Shown one piece after another: positions 36,080 to 45,557 of a DNA stretch of 61,347 bases. The notes below the pieces were generated by a model. The model searched no databases. It was given only the letters and a program-made list of their open reading frames with translations, and was not told where the DNA came from. The position numbers and the translations under genes are program-made. Source of the DNA: Dactylosporangium siamense. GTDB taxonomy: Bacteria; Actinomycetota; Actinomycetes; Mycobacteriales; Micromonosporaceae. Position 1 is the stretch's first letter. Each line of letters begins with the position of its first letter. The DNA is taken from assembly GCF_016862795.1 (NCBI RefSeq), contig NZ_BONQ01000178.1, forward strand, positions 1 through 61,347. The letters are read 5' to 3'.

Positions 36080-37085
36080 TGCTGCGCCACGCGGATCAGA
36101 GGGCCGGCCTGCGGGCCGGCTCCTGCGGGCCCTGCTGACGGCGGCGGCGTTTGTGGGGGCCGCGGTCCTGCCGTCTGGCTGCGGGCTGGTGGTCGAGCCG
36201 GTGTACGTCTCGGAACTGGCCTGGTCGCCGGACGGGTACGTGTATTTCAAGCGTGATGTTGACGACGGCCCTGGCCAGGTGTGGCGGATGCGGCCCGGCG
36301 GGCGGGCCGAGGCGTTCCTGGACGCTAAGGCCCTCGCCGACCCCTGCGAGGGCAGCCCGGCGTACGTGAGTGTCGTGCGCGCGGTCGGCGACACCGCGTT
36401 GGCGGTGGGCTTCGAGTGCCTGACGTCGCAGGATCGGCTGTACGTGGTGGACCTGCGGACGCGGGTGATGACGCCGCTGCTGACCGGGGACGACATCCGC
36501 GACGTGGCGCTGGACGCGAGCGGCGCCCGTGGGTATGTGGCCCAGCAGCGCGGCAACTGTGCCTCCGTGGCCCGTTTCGGCGGCGGGGCGCTGCATGGGC
36601 TCGACGTGCGGGTGCCGGCGCTCACCGGCGAGTGGCGGCTGTTGGAGGGGTACGACGCCAGCGCGCGCGAGCACGACGGCTTGACCTGCGGCGCGGCGGG
36701 CAAGGCTGTGTCGCCGGCCTCGACCAGCGACGGGCGCACGGTTGTCATGGTCGTCACAACGGCGCCCCACGGCAGCGGTTTTCAGAGCTCGTCGATGGCC
36801 GACCGATACGACTGGCAGGCCGGCATCCTGGACGGCGATGCCGTCCGCCTGGTCGGTCCGACCCTCAGCGGCGTGCTGCGCCTCGCCGTGGCGCCGGACG
36901 GAGCGCGGGTGGCGCTGGTCCGCAACGGTGAGGACGACGGGATGCAGGTGTTCGGGCTGCCCGACGGCGAGGCCCGCGCGGTGGCCACCAAAGGCCGCGT
37001 CAGCGACCCGGCGTTCTCACCCGACGGCAAGACCATCGCCTACTGCAGCGACGAGACAACGATTCGGTTCGCCGCCGTGTCCTGA
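36072..37085 (+). CDS. Lipoprotein with beta-propeller-like repeats, candidate immunity protein
   Basis: 337 residues from ATG 36072, overlapping the RHS stop by 8 bp, which implies tight coupling to the toxin. Signal peptide with lipobox (AAVLPSGC, Cys about 37) predicts anchoring on the outer membrane face of the cytoplasmic membrane. The rest resembles TolB/WD40-like propeller blades (AWSPDGYVYF, FSPDGKTIAYCSDE). A paralogue with the same start after the lipid Cys (CGLV, then VS..AW..D) lies at 58604-59536, also directly behind a DUF6973-like toxin tail. The immunity role is inferred from this repeated pairing. An extracytoplasmic location suggests the toxin acts at or outside the membrane. 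Confidence 0.75.
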   Translation: MNSAAPRGSEGRPAGRLLRALLTAAAFVGAAVLPSGCGLVVEPVYVSELAWSPDGYVYFKRDVDDGPGQVWRMRPGGRAEAFLDAKALADPCEGSPAYVSVVRAVGDTALAVGFECLTSQDRLYVVDLRTRVMTPLLTGDDIRDVALDASGARGYVAQQRGNCASVARFGGGALHGLDVRVPALTGEWRLLEGYDASAREHDGLTCGAAGKAVSPASTSDGRTVVMVVTTAPHGSGFQSSSMADRYDWQAGILDGDAVRLVGPTLSGVLRLAVAPDGARVALVRNGEDDGMQVFGLPDGEARAVATKGRVSDPAFSPDGKTIAYCSDETTIRFAAVS

Positions 37086-37314
37086 TTCTGTGGTGCTGAA
37101 ACTGGGGTTGACTCGTTTGACGGACAGGGTCGTTGAGGTGTCCCGCACCGGGCGCCGCAGCAGGTCGGCGCGCCCACACCGGTAGGGCAATCGCCGAACG
37201 GCTGGCCACCCGGCCACCCGGCCACCTCAGTGTGTGCCCGGTTGTCGGCAAGGGGGAGTGGCGCCGTTGCGTTGTGGGATCGGAAGACGCGTTGCCCCCG
37301 TGTCGGGTCCGCGG

Positions 37315-37510
37315 TCAGATCGCCCGGGCGAGTTCGGTAAACGCAGCGGCGACTCTTGTACCCGGCAGGTCGTCGACGGCGAGTTCGTAGTGTCCGCGGC
37401 GCAGGTTCTGCATGAAGGCGTGGCCGGCGATGATGACCTGTGCTGTCTTGTCCGTTCGTAGGCCGCGCATCGGTCTCAACCGCTGTTTGAGCTGACTGTG
37501 ATCCTGTGGG
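37315..37510 (-). pseudogene. IS6-family transposase C-terminal fragment
   Basis: LKQRLRPMRGLRTDKTAQVI, then IAGHAFMQNLRRGHYELAVD and FTELARAI-stop are the end of an IS6-type transposase. The sequence beyond its stop (GTTGCGTTGTGGGATCGGAA near 37273) recurs at 49565 and is probably the IS right end. The catalytic core is missing. The interval 37086-37314 otherwise shows nothing coding. Confidence 0.75.
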
Positions 37511-37577
37511 GCTCGTAAATCTGGTTCGAAGGCTGTGACGTGCGGTTTTGTGCGAGGTCGACCGGACGAGGTCGACG

Positions 37578-37801
37578 ATGATCCAGGCCATGAGTGCGTC
37601 GCTGGTGTACCTGCTCCTGCGTCAGATTCTGCAGATGTTGACGCAGCTGGCCCGGGACGGTGGTGCGAAGGATGTCGAGCTGCTGGGGTTACGGCATCAG
37701 GTGGCGGTGCTGCGCCGGCAGGTGCACCGACCCGACCTGCAGCCCGCGGATCGGGTGGTGTTGGCGGCGTTGTCGCGGCTGCTGCCCAGACCACGCTGGA
37801 C
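37578..37801 (+). pseudogene. rve-type transposase N-terminal fragment
   Basis: MIQAMSASLVYLLLRQILQM and VELLGLRHQVAVLRRQVHRP match the N-terminus of the transposase at 21353-22412. Upstream DNA (GGCTCGTAAATCTGGTTCGA near 37509) is shared too. It is cut near 37800 by the next IS6 element. Confidence 0.8.
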
Positions 37802-37846
37802 GGCACGTTGCATTGAGCGTTGGCAAGATCGAGGCAGACTTGAGCG

Positions 37847-38322
37847 GTGAAGTCATCGACCCGATCTGATCCCTGGCTGCCTCCGAAATCGGCGTTCGCC
37901 GGGTTCCGGTTCCCGCCGGAGATCATCGCCGTCGCGGTGCGCTGGTATCTACGCTTCAACCTGTCGTATCGGGACGTTGAGGAGTTGCTGCTCGAGCGCG
38001 GCATGGAGGTCGACTACGTCACCGTGTTCCGCTGGGTGCAGCGGTTCACGCCGCTGTTCGCCGACGTCGCCCGGTTCTGCCGGCATTCGCCAGGCGACAG
38101 GTGGCACGTCGACGAGACCTACGTCAAGGTCAACGGATTCTGGCGGTACGTGTACCGCGCGGTCGACCAGTACGGCCAGGTCATCGACGTGCTGGTCTCG
38201 GCCCGTCGGGACGCCGACGCGGCCCGTCGGTTCTTCCGCCGGGCCCTGTCGGTGTTGAAGGTGACGCCCACCGAGGTGGTCAACGACGCCGCCTCGGTCT
38301 ACCCCGGCGTCCTCGACGAGCT
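37847..38322 (+). pseudogene. IS6-family transposase, C-terminally truncated
   Basis: About 158 residues from GTG 37847: SAFAGFRFPPEIIAVAVRWY, helix-turn-helix LSYRDVEELLLERGMEVDYV, and the catalytic strand DRWHVDETYVKVNGFWRYVY with first Asp, then RRDADAARRFFRRAL. The end (KVTPTEVVNDAASVYPGVLD) contains the second Asp; the third catalytic Glu is lost where IS21 sequence begins. Left terminal repeat near 37795 (GGCACGTTGCATTG) resembles the IS ends at 37266 and 49558. Confidence 0.85.
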
Positions 38323-38650
38323 GCGAAGGGCCGTGCAGGTGCGCGGCGGCGCCGCCGTCGCCGGTGCCGGGTGGCGGCGGGTCGGTTTCGGCGCCGGCGG
38401 CGAGGATGCCTTTGACGGTGCGGTAGGACGGGTCCCCGACCGCGATCGCTCTGCTGCAGGCGGCTTCCAGCCGTGTCGGGGTGGTTTTGTCGGCCAGGCC
38501 GAGGACACCTTGGGCGGCGCGGAGCCGGAACAGGGCGTTGACCTCGAGCAGCCCGGCGATGACCTGCTGGCAGGCGGGGCCGATCTCGGCGGCCTTCGCG
38601 GCGCACTTCGGGTACGGCGCGGATGCCGCCGGGCCGGCTGCATAGGATTG
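38323..38650 (-). pseudogene. IS21-family IstA C-terminal fragment
   Basis: CQQVIAGLLEVNALFRLRAA, then LEAACSRAIAVGDPSYRTVK and GILAAGAE are the typical C-terminal region of IS21 transposases. Everything else of the element is absent. It abuts the truncated IS6 gene head-on. Confidence 0.75.
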
Positions 38651-38654
38651 ACGC

Positions 38655-39283
38655 GTGTCATACGATCTTGCCGTCTGGGAGGGGACCCGCCCTCCAACGA
38701 CTTCACGGCACGCGACGAGTTCAACCGCCTGTACGACCTCTACATGGGGTCGGACATTCCCGTTGCACCGGTGACCCGAGTCGCCGCATATGTGGACGCG
38801 TTGCTGGACAGATACCCGGATCTCGGCACCGGCGATAGATGGGACAGTCCCTGGGCGGCAGGGCCGCTCATCAACGAGGCCCGAGGACCGCTGATCTACT
38901 TCGCGATGGTGTGGAGCCGCTGCGAGGAGACGTCGGAGTTCGCCGCCCGGCTGGCGGAAGAACATGGCTTGAACTGCTACGACCCGCAGTGGAACCAGCT
39001 GCGCACGCCGTTTCGCGAGTCGTGGACCTTCGAGCTGGCCTCCGAGCACAGGCGTCCGTTCCGGGACCCGGACGCCGACCTGGTCCGCAGAGTTCTGGTG
39101 CACCTGTCCTCAGGCAACCGATACGCGGTGCTCACCAGAGCCGATGGTCGATACGTCAAGGTCGGCTTGGGCGAACAGGCCGGGAGATTTGCCCTCGAAC
39201 AGCAGGACGGCACCGTCGAGCTGACCGAGGTCGACGATGTGGTCCGGGCCTTCGTCGGGTTCCTGGAAGAGCGGGTCAGCTGA
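38655..39283 (+). pseudogene. Hypothetical immunity-like protein with one frameshift
   Basis: Starts VSYDLAVWEG at GTG 38655, then must shift frame near 38685 to continue NDFTARDEFNRLYDLYMGSD through to VVRAFVGFLEERVS, about 208 residues in all. The head and acidic tail resemble small proteins often found in actinobacterial polymorphic toxin loci, where SYDLAVWEG is a frequent start. A single indel separates the parts, so recent decay or a sequencing error are both possible. The family name is not known to me. Confidence 0.6.
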
Positions 39284-39518
39284 GCCGTGGGATGCGGCCG
39301 CGGGCGTGCAGCATCCGGCGGACCACGTCGGCGTGTTCCGTCATGCACGTACCGACGGCCGGTGCGGTATCCGACGCCACCTTCTCGGCCCGCGCCAGGT
39401 AGGCGTCGTCGTCGCCGTACAGGTCGGGTGCGGCGGGCCCTGACCGCGACCGCGCGGACCCACACGTCGGGTCGTCGCCAAGCAGGGTCTCGATTTCGGC
39501 CTCGACGTCGCCTGTCAA
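39276..39518 (-). CDS. Hypothetical short protein
   Basis: 80 residues: TGDVEAEIETLLGDDP at the N-terminus, a Ser/Arg-rich middle and AYLARAEKVASDTAPAVG near the end. It reads as a plausible helical protein. It overlaps the convergent pseudogene by 8 bp and could be a fragment of something larger. No family recognised. Confidence 0.35.
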   Translation of the reverse strand: MTGDVEAEIETLLGDDPTCGSARSRSGPAAPDLYGDDDAYLARAEKVASDTAPAVGTCMTEHADVVRRMLHARGRIPRLS

Positions 39519-40163
39519 CAGCCGTCAAGATTGACGGCTCGAATGCGCCTGCGTCAGTCGCCGGGCTGGTCCTAGACGCGTCGGATCTGCGGCGATCGTT
39601 GCTCGCTGCGGCCTCAGAGTGGCCGTGGTGTCAGCGGTGTCGCTGGCACCGTGGATCGAGCATTACCGGCAACGGCTTGTCATGATCGGCGCGGACCTGG
39701 TCCGGTCGGCCGTGCCAGGCAGTGTCTCGGACGCGACCGTGTTCGAGACGCTGTCGTACCGGCAGTTTGTGTGAGTGCAGTGGCGCAGACTGACGGGTTG
39801 ATAGTGTTCGCCGCGGACCAGCGGTCCAGGCGTTCGGCGAGCAGGCCAGACGGACCCTCGCCGCGTGCAAGCAACGGAAGTCCTGCACCTCGACGTGGTC
39901 GCCGGGCGCTGACCGCAGCCTGAACCAGCAGAGCCGTCGGGCACCTCTTCTGCGCGCGCAAGGTTGGTATGGACGCAGTATCAGGAGCGGCACTTGATTG
40001 GAGCGCGCTAACAATGCGCTCACAGCGGAGATCAACTTCAACCGGACGCGGAAGTATGACGCAACACCGGCCAACACGCAGCAGTGTTAATATGAGGAGG
40101 TCACTTGGATGTGGGAACACCGGCCGACACAAGCCGACACTCCACAGTGGAGCCGTTGTAAGC
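39519..40163. other. Right end of island, gene remnants only
   Basis: 645 bp with no intact gene. On the plus strand, about 39619-39774 reads APWIEHYRQRLVMIGADLVR and VSDATVFETLSYRQFV-stop, evidently the tail of a lost protein. The rest up to the att copy is AT-richer than the surroundings and shows nothing recognisable. Confidence 0.4.
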
Positions 40164-40206
40164 CTGGGGGTCAAGGGGTCGTGGGTTCGAATCCCGCCGT
40201 CCCGAC
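40164..40206. repeat. att core, right copy (attR)
   Basis: 43 bp identical to 18897-18939. The upstream part of the tRNA is absent, so this is the duplicated end created by integration. Confidence 0.9.
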
Positions 40207-40210
40207 GCAG

Positions 40211-40246
40211 GTCAGAGGGCTGATCCACTTTCGGATCGGCCCATTT
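40211..40246 (+). terminator. Displaced native terminator of tRNA-Pro
   Basis: Hairpin GGGCTGATCC-ACTTTC-GGATCGGCCC followed by ATTTT, 4 bp after the right att copy. In the uninterrupted chromosome it would directly follow the tRNA. The sequence to 40275 recurs near 60720. Confidence 0.75.
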
Positions 40247-40329
40247 TGGCGTCCTGGGGACCAGATCGGTCAAGTGTCGCTCGCGTAGCGCACCTTGACC
40301 GCCGTCAAGGTTGGGCGGAGGGTCGACGA

Positions 40330-41433
40330 TCATCCGTGAAATGTTTGCCATCGGATGCCGAGGTGGCGGAGCGGCTCAAGGTGTGCGCGGTGTCGGGCGC
40401 TGATGAACGCGTAACAGGTGGCGTCATCGCGCGGGGAGAGCTGCACGACGAGGCCGCCGCCGACATGGAATTCGACATCGGTCGAGGGGAACCATCCGTT
40501 TCGCAGCGGTATGCGTCGGAGTCCTCGGGTGAGTTGTTGTGCCTCGTCGGCGGTAAGGCCGGCGGTAGCGAGGTAAGGGCCGGTGAACGACGCTTCGCGC
40601 AGCGCGAAGAGCAGCAGGAATGTGCTCAGGGGATGAGGGTCGATGATCGACTCGCCTGTACAGAGCCAATATGCCACCGCCGGATCGGGCGCGGTTGGGT
40701 CGACAGCAAGCGTGAAACCGCCCTGGTTCTCGCCGCCGAACGTAAGCCAGCCGTCCTCGCGCACGCGCAACGTGCTGAGCGGGTACAGCGCGTCCTGCCG
40801 GCCGAGGATCTCGTCGCGGCCGGCCGCTGTGGCGTGGAACGCGGCGAGTGGTGCGGGAATCGGCTGCTGTGACGGCTCCGCGTGGTTGTCGACCGGCGGC
40901 ACGTCGGCGTACCAGCCGGTGATGAACTCGTGGGTTGCGGCGACCGGGTCGTCCGGTAAGAGGTCCAGCCACGCCGTTGCTGCAGTGGGCGGCGCGGGCC
41001 GCGGCGGCCGTACCTGGTCGAGCGCATCGAATGGCAGCGCGTGCTTCAGGCTGAGCCGGTACTCGATGAGCTGCTCCTCGTCGGGGTCCCAGCCGCCGCC
41101 GCTGCAGGTCATGGGACCCAGCGGCACGCAACCCTCGTGAACGCGCACGAATCCGTGCAGCCCGTTCTGTGTGGCCGGGCTGCGGTGTCCGCGGTGGGTG
41201 AGGTCGTGGTAAAGAAGAGTGTTGACTTCGTCCGGAAACGGACCCGTGAGTTTGAGGAGTTCGCGATCCTGCACGGCGGTGCCGTGCGGCCGGTCGCCGG
41301 GCTCGACCACTACGATGAACACATCCGGGCCAAGCACGTAGGTCGCGAACAGCGTCCTGTATGCCCTGGCCCCAGCGCCGGCCAATGCGACGACATCCGA
41401 CTCGGTGACCAGATTGAACCCGTCACCGGCCAT
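40330..41433 (-). CDS. Hypothetical protein, possible SUKH/SMI1-like C-terminal half
   Basis: 367 residues from ATG 41433. No certain family. The N-terminal 140 residues are mixed alpha/beta with ALAGAGARAYRTLFATYVLG. The central part (ALYPLSTLRVREDGWLTFGG, then ENQGGFTLAVDP) recalls SMI1/KNR4-type (SUKH) immunity proteins, where a GEN.G..... DP pattern is common. No signal peptide, so cytoplasmic. It is the first gene to the right of the island and lies beside many toxin-system fragments, which supports an immunity-like role without proving it. Confidence 0.65.
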   Translation of the reverse strand: MAGDGFNLVTESDVVALAGAGARAYRTLFATYVLGPDVFIVVVEPGDRPHGTAVQDRELLKLTGPFPDEVNTLLYHDLTHRGHRSPATQNGLHGFVRVHEGCVPLGPMTCSGGGWDPDEEQLIEYRLSLKHALPFDALDQVRPPRPAPPTAATAWLDLLPDDPVAATHEFITGWYADVPPVDNHAEPSQQPIPAPLAAFHATAAGRDEILGRQDALYPLSTLRVREDGWLTFGGENQGGFTLAVDPTAPDPAVAYWLCTGESIIDPHPLSTFLLLFALREASFTGPYLATAGLTADEAQQLTRGLRRIPLRNGWFPSTDVEFHVGGGLVVQLSPRDDATCYAFISARHRAHLEPLRHLGIRWQTFHG

Positions 41434-43272
41434 TGTCGGCCCCTGACCTATTCGGCAACATCGGTGAAGGGCATCGAGCGCTGTTGCGGGTGATTCCGAG
41501 GTTCGTCGAACGTCTGCACGCCGCCGGCGTCGCCGGCATCGTTCTACCCGCGTGTCCCGGCTGCCACCGCGTTGTCCGCATCGACAAGCCGCTGGATGGA
41601 GTCCGGGTCTGCCGCACCTGCATCGCGCACTCCCGCATCGAGGAATGCTCCCGCTGCAGCGCCCGCCGCGAACCCGTGACCCGCGATCCGGGCGGCAGCC
41701 CGATCTGCGCCAACTGCTTCATCACCGACCCCGCGAACCTGGAGACCTGCCTCGGCTGCGGTCGACGCCGCAAGGTGAACCGCCGCCTCGCCGACGGACC
41801 GCTCTGCCCGACCTGCCACGCACTGCGACGCTGACCTGCTTCCTCTGCGGCGACACCACACCCTGCGGAATCTCCCACACGACCGGCCGCCCCTGGTGCC
41901 CGGCCTGCCAACGCCGAACGGCGAACTGCTCACGCTGCACACGTCTTGCCCCGATCGCCGCAGGAACCCTGACCCAGCCGATCTGCGCCGACTGCGCACC
42001 GGCACCGGCCTGGCTCGACTGCCCCGCCTGCAGCGACCCCGACCATCCGAAGCCCGGACGGTGTGAACGGTGCCGGATCAACCGGCGCCTGGACGAGATC
42101 ATGGGCCCGGCCGGAGCCGACCTACCCGCCGGCCTGCTGGCCCTGCGCCACGACATCGCCACCGCCGAACACTCCATCACCGCCAACCGGTGGCTGACCA
42201 AGCAACCCGCCGCCTCGGTCCTGGCGGATCTCGCCGCCGGGCGGATGCCGCTGACTCACGAAGCATTCGACCAACTGCCGAAACGCCCGGCGCTCGAGCA
42301 CCTGCGCCTCACCCTGGTCGCTGTCGGCGCCCTGCCCGAACGCGACGAGGAACTCGTCCGCCTCGAACAGGCACTCACCTACTTCCTCGCCCGGCAAAAG
42401 ATCTGAACCGCCGCAGAATCCTGCACCGCTACCTGATCTGGAACCTGCTCCGCCGCCTCCGCAGCCGCAACAACGGCCGCCGCACGACCCGCCAACAAGT
42501 CCTGCGCATCCGCCTGCACCGACGCGCCGCAGAGGCCTTCCTCGACTGGCTCGACGCCCACCACCTCACCCTGGACACCTTCGGGCAGCCCGACCTCGAA
42601 CGCTGGCAGAACGACCCCGCCGGAAGCTACCACTACGAGACCGCCACCTTCATCCGCTGGGCGCACGCCAACAAGCTCACCAGCGCTTACCTCAAGGCTC
42701 GACGCTGGCAAGGCCCGGTCAGCGCCCTCGACGGCGATCAACGATGGACGACCGCCCGGCAGCTACTGCAGGACGCCACCAGCGACGCCGACGACCGCTT
42801 GGCCGGTCTCCTGCTGCTTCTCTACGCCCAACGTTCGTCGACCATCGCTCTGCTGACCACCGACCAGATCACCGACACCGGCGACGACGTCAGCATCAGC
42901 TTCGGCCGCACACCCATCCGTCTGCCTCACCCCGTCGACGACCTGGCCCGCGAGGTCGTCGCCACCCGCAAAGGCCACGCCACCATCGGCGCAGCCGCCC
43001 CATCACGCTGGCTGTTCCCCGGAGGACAACCCGGCCGGCCCACCAGCGCCGAACGGCTCAAGCTGCGACTGAACCAGCTCGGTATCCAGCCGAACCCGGC
43101 CCGCAGCACCGCGCTGTTCCAACTTGCCACCGAGATTCCCGCCGTGATCCTCGCTCGAACCCTCGGGATCAGCGTCAACTCCGCCGTCCGCTGGCAACAG
43201 ATCTCCGCCGGCGACTGGGCCAGCTACGCCGCCGACCTGAGCAGCCGACAACGTCCGCCACGAGCTCAGTGA
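41433..43272 (+). pseudogene. Zinc-ribbon / recombinase-like protein gene split by two -1 frame breaks
   Basis: Three adjoining frames form one protein of about 610 residues, known to me as a common actinobacterial family without clear function. Frame 1 (41433-41834) has zinc ribbons: CPGCHR, CRTC, CSRC, CANC, CLGC and CPTC. Frame 2 (to 42406) continues with CFLCGD, CPAC, CSRC, CADC, CPAC and CERC, then a helical part. Frame 3 (42400-43272) resembles a tyrosine-recombinase-like fold (LLLLYAQRSSTIALLT, WLFPGGQPGRPTSAERLKLR) without the catalytic Tyr in the usual place. Each break is a -1 change, near 41830 and 42397. Possible TTG 41433 or GTG about 41490 start. Confidence 0.75.
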
Positions 43273-43325
43273 CTGGACCCGGCGGGGGCGGCCGTTCGAC
43301 TGTCCTTCAAGATTGTCGAGTGCAG

Positions 43326-44141
43326 ATGTCCATCTTGATCGCCCAGGTCCCCGTCACCTGGAACATCGATGCCAACCTGATCACAGTGCGCGAAGTTCTC
43401 AGCGAGACGCACCCCGGCGACGTGGTCGTTCTTCCCGAAGGCATGCTCTCCGGCTACGGCGAGGACCTGGCACACCTGCACGCAATGGACCCCGCAACGG
43501 TGAACCACGCCGTCGCACATACGGCGCAGTTCGCCGCACAGAAGCAGGTACACATCTTCTGCGGATCGCTCCTACCTGACGATGGCGGGTGGTGCAACGC
43601 TGGCCTGTTCTTCCCCGCAACCGGCCGCTACCAGATCTACCGGAAGATCAACCTCGCGATGAACGAGCGTGGCCAACTGACCCCCGGCGACCGCCTGCCG
43701 ACCATCGACATCCCACACGCCGACGGGAACATCACCGCAGGCATGCAGCTCTGCCGCGAGATCCGCTTCCCGGAACAATGGCAATACCTGGCCACGGCCG
43801 GGGCTCAGCTGTTCGTCTACCTCACCAACGCCGCGAACACCCACGAAGCCGAGGGCGTCTGGCGAAGTCACCTCATCAGCCGGGCCGCCGAGAACCAGCG
43901 CTTCCTGGCATCCGCCAACATCGCGCATCCAAATCAGCACTGCCCGAGCATGGTGGTGTCCCCACGCGGCGAAGTGCTCGGCGAACTTCCGGCCGGTCGC
44001 TCCGACCTGTTACGGCGCACCCTCGACATGAACGAGACCGCAAACTGGTACCTCGGACAACGCCGCCAGGACGTGGTGTCCCTGGAGTATCACAAAGAAG
44101 GTCTGTCCGAACCAGGGCTCGCCTCGACGACCGACTGCTGA
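43326..44141 (+). CDS. Carbon-nitrogen hydrolase (nitrilase superfamily)
   Basis: 271-residue amidase or nitrilase-family enzyme hydrolysing a non-peptide C-N bond; substrate unknown. The catalytic triad is complete: Glu38 in VVLPEGMLSGYG, Lys107 in YRKINLAM, Cys143 in MQLCREIRFPEQW. Length matches stand-alone family members. ATG 43326 begins directly with the first strand (MSILIAQVPVTW). It follows the zinc-ribbon gene by 53 bp on the same strand and might share its transcript. It has no signal peptide, so cytosolic. Confidence 0.9.
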   Translation: MSILIAQVPVTWNIDANLITVREVLSETHPGDVVVLPEGMLSGYGEDLAHLHAMDPATVNHAVAHTAQFAAQKQVHIFCGSLLPDDGGWCNAGLFFPATGRYQIYRKINLAMNERGQLTPGDRLPTIDIPHADGNITAGMQLCREIRFPEQWQYLATAGAQLFVYLTNAANTHEAEGVWRSHLISRAAENQRFLASANIAHPNQHCPSMVVSPRGEVLGELPAGRSDLLRRTLDMNETANWYLGQRRQDVVSLEYHKEGLSEPGLASTTDC

Positions 44142-44609
44142 TTCCGAGGACGCCTCGTCGAAGGCGCATTGCACCCAGTGCTACAACTTGCTCCCACTGC
44201 GGCGGTTCATCCGATGGGGCGCTCGCCATCGTTGCTGTCCTGTCCGCTCGAACCCTTCGGATTCCGGACCTACTTTTCGGATGATCGTTCGGCGTCCGGA
44301 CTTACCGTTCGGGTGCGTCGTGGGCGCTGTCGAAGATGGGCAACGACGAGCGGGGTACGCGGGGGTCAAGCCTATCGGTGATCTTGGGCTTGAGCATGAA
44401 GGGCACCGACGGCCGGCGCGCATTGTCAGGCGGCATGAGCGCGCTCTCGGCCGGGTCTGCCCGGCCGAGTGATCCTGCGCGGAGGTTCGGGCCGCGACTG
44501 CGCGAGCTGTGTGCGCCAGTGGAGGAGCGCCCTGGCGCCGGTCTTCCACGTCACCAGGGCGTTCGCCGTTCCACAACTGGCCCTCTCTGCGCGCCAGCTC
44601 GAAGCTTGC
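44142..44609. other. Intergenic stretch without recognisable content
   Basis: 468 bp. Short open frames on both strands are Arg/Ser-rich and look like shadows. No hairpin with a T-tract, tRNA or known repeat was seen. Confidence 0.4.
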
Positions 44610-45557
44610 CTATTGCGGTGTTGGCGCGGTGCTGTTGCGGCGGGACCAGGGCTCTGCGGGATCGCACCGGCCCTGGTTCGACCTGTAGGCCAATTCGAAC
44701 CTGTAGTTCGACGTGGGATTGACAAGCTTGCCCGCAGGGTCGGTGTAGCAGTGGCCCTCTGGCTGATCGTTGGCCGGTCGCCGGTCGATTTCCGCTCCGC
44801 TGGAGTCGTAGCTGATGAGCACGCCCGCACCAGGGTTGGTCCGGCCGTCGCTGAACACTACGAAGGTGCCCCCGGCGAGCCGCGCGGTGCTCTGGTGGCC
44901 AGCGCCGTCGTCGAGGACGACTCGGGCGACGCGCTCGCTAACCCGACCAGCCGCGTCTATGTAGCCCCCGTTCCGATCCGTTGACCTGGCGATTTCCAAC
45001 AAGATCGGCCCCGGTAGCCATTGCGAACCGTCCCGGACTCCGAGTGCGATGCCCAGCGAGCCGTCGTCGGTGATGAACTCTTGCGGTTCTGGACCCTCCT
45101 TCACAGCCGGCCCGACGATGCAATAGATGAGACTCGATTGTGCCTGGTAGATGACGATAGCGCCGCGGCCCGGCTGTTCAATGTAGTTGAGCACGGTGGG
45201 CGGAGCGTTCGCCGGCCACGTGGCGAGTGCCCCCAAGCCATCATCTTGGCTGGCCAATGTGAGGCAATGTCTGGCGGCATCCCGTGTGCCGGGCGACAGC
45301 ACTCCATCACCGATTGCGTACACCGCGGACGGTTGGCTGGATTTGGATGGTCCACTGGTGCCCACCCACACGATGGCGGCGCAGGCAACCATCGCCAACC
45401 CGGCCGCCGCTATCCGTACCGGTCGCCTACGTCTGATGGGACGGCGGCGGTCACCTGGCTCTGTGATGGCGCTGAGCAGCCGGCTTCGCATGCGTGCGTG
45501 TCGATCCGCGGGAATATCCCGTTCTGGTGGGAGCAGGTCGATGCTGCTCATCCTCAC
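44610..45557 (-). CDS. Membrane protein partner of ECF sigma factor (putative anti-sigma)
   Basis: 315 residues from GTG 45557 (ATG 45551 alternative). The cytoplasmic N-terminal part is about 45 residues (LLPPERDIPADRHARMRSRL) with a basic run. One membrane helix follows (IAAAGLAMVACAAIVWVG), then a long extracytoplasmic domain with about five Cys. This is the layout of CU044_5270-type proteins that accompany actinobacterial sigma factors. The start overlaps the sigma stop by 4 bp. Anti-sigma function is inferred from coupling. Confidence 0.75.
   Translation of the reverse strand: MRMSSIDLLPPERDIPADRHARMRSRLLSAITEPGDRRRPIRRRRPVRIAAAGLAMVACAAIVWVGTSGPSKSSQPSAVYAIGDGVLSPGTRDAARHCLTLASQDDGLGALATWPANAPPTVLNYIEQPGRGAIVIYQAQSSLIYCIVGPAVKEGPEPQEFITDDGSLGIALGVRDGSQWLPGPILLEIARSTDRNGGYIDAAGRVSERVARVVLDDGAGHQSTARLAGGTFVVFSDGRTNPGAGVLISYDSSGAEIDRRPANDQPEGHCYTDPAGKLVNPTSNYRFELAYRSNQGRCDPAEPWSRRNSTAPTPQ

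Noticed and set aside
37847-39283. 478-codon frame as a single protein
   Set aside because: It fuses a truncated IS6 transposase, antisense IS21 sequence and the tail of an unrelated gene.
40164-40206. Second tRNA-Pro gene at the right end of the island
   Set aside because: Only the 3' part from the anticodon loop is present; acceptor 5' strand and D-arm are missing, so it is an att copy.
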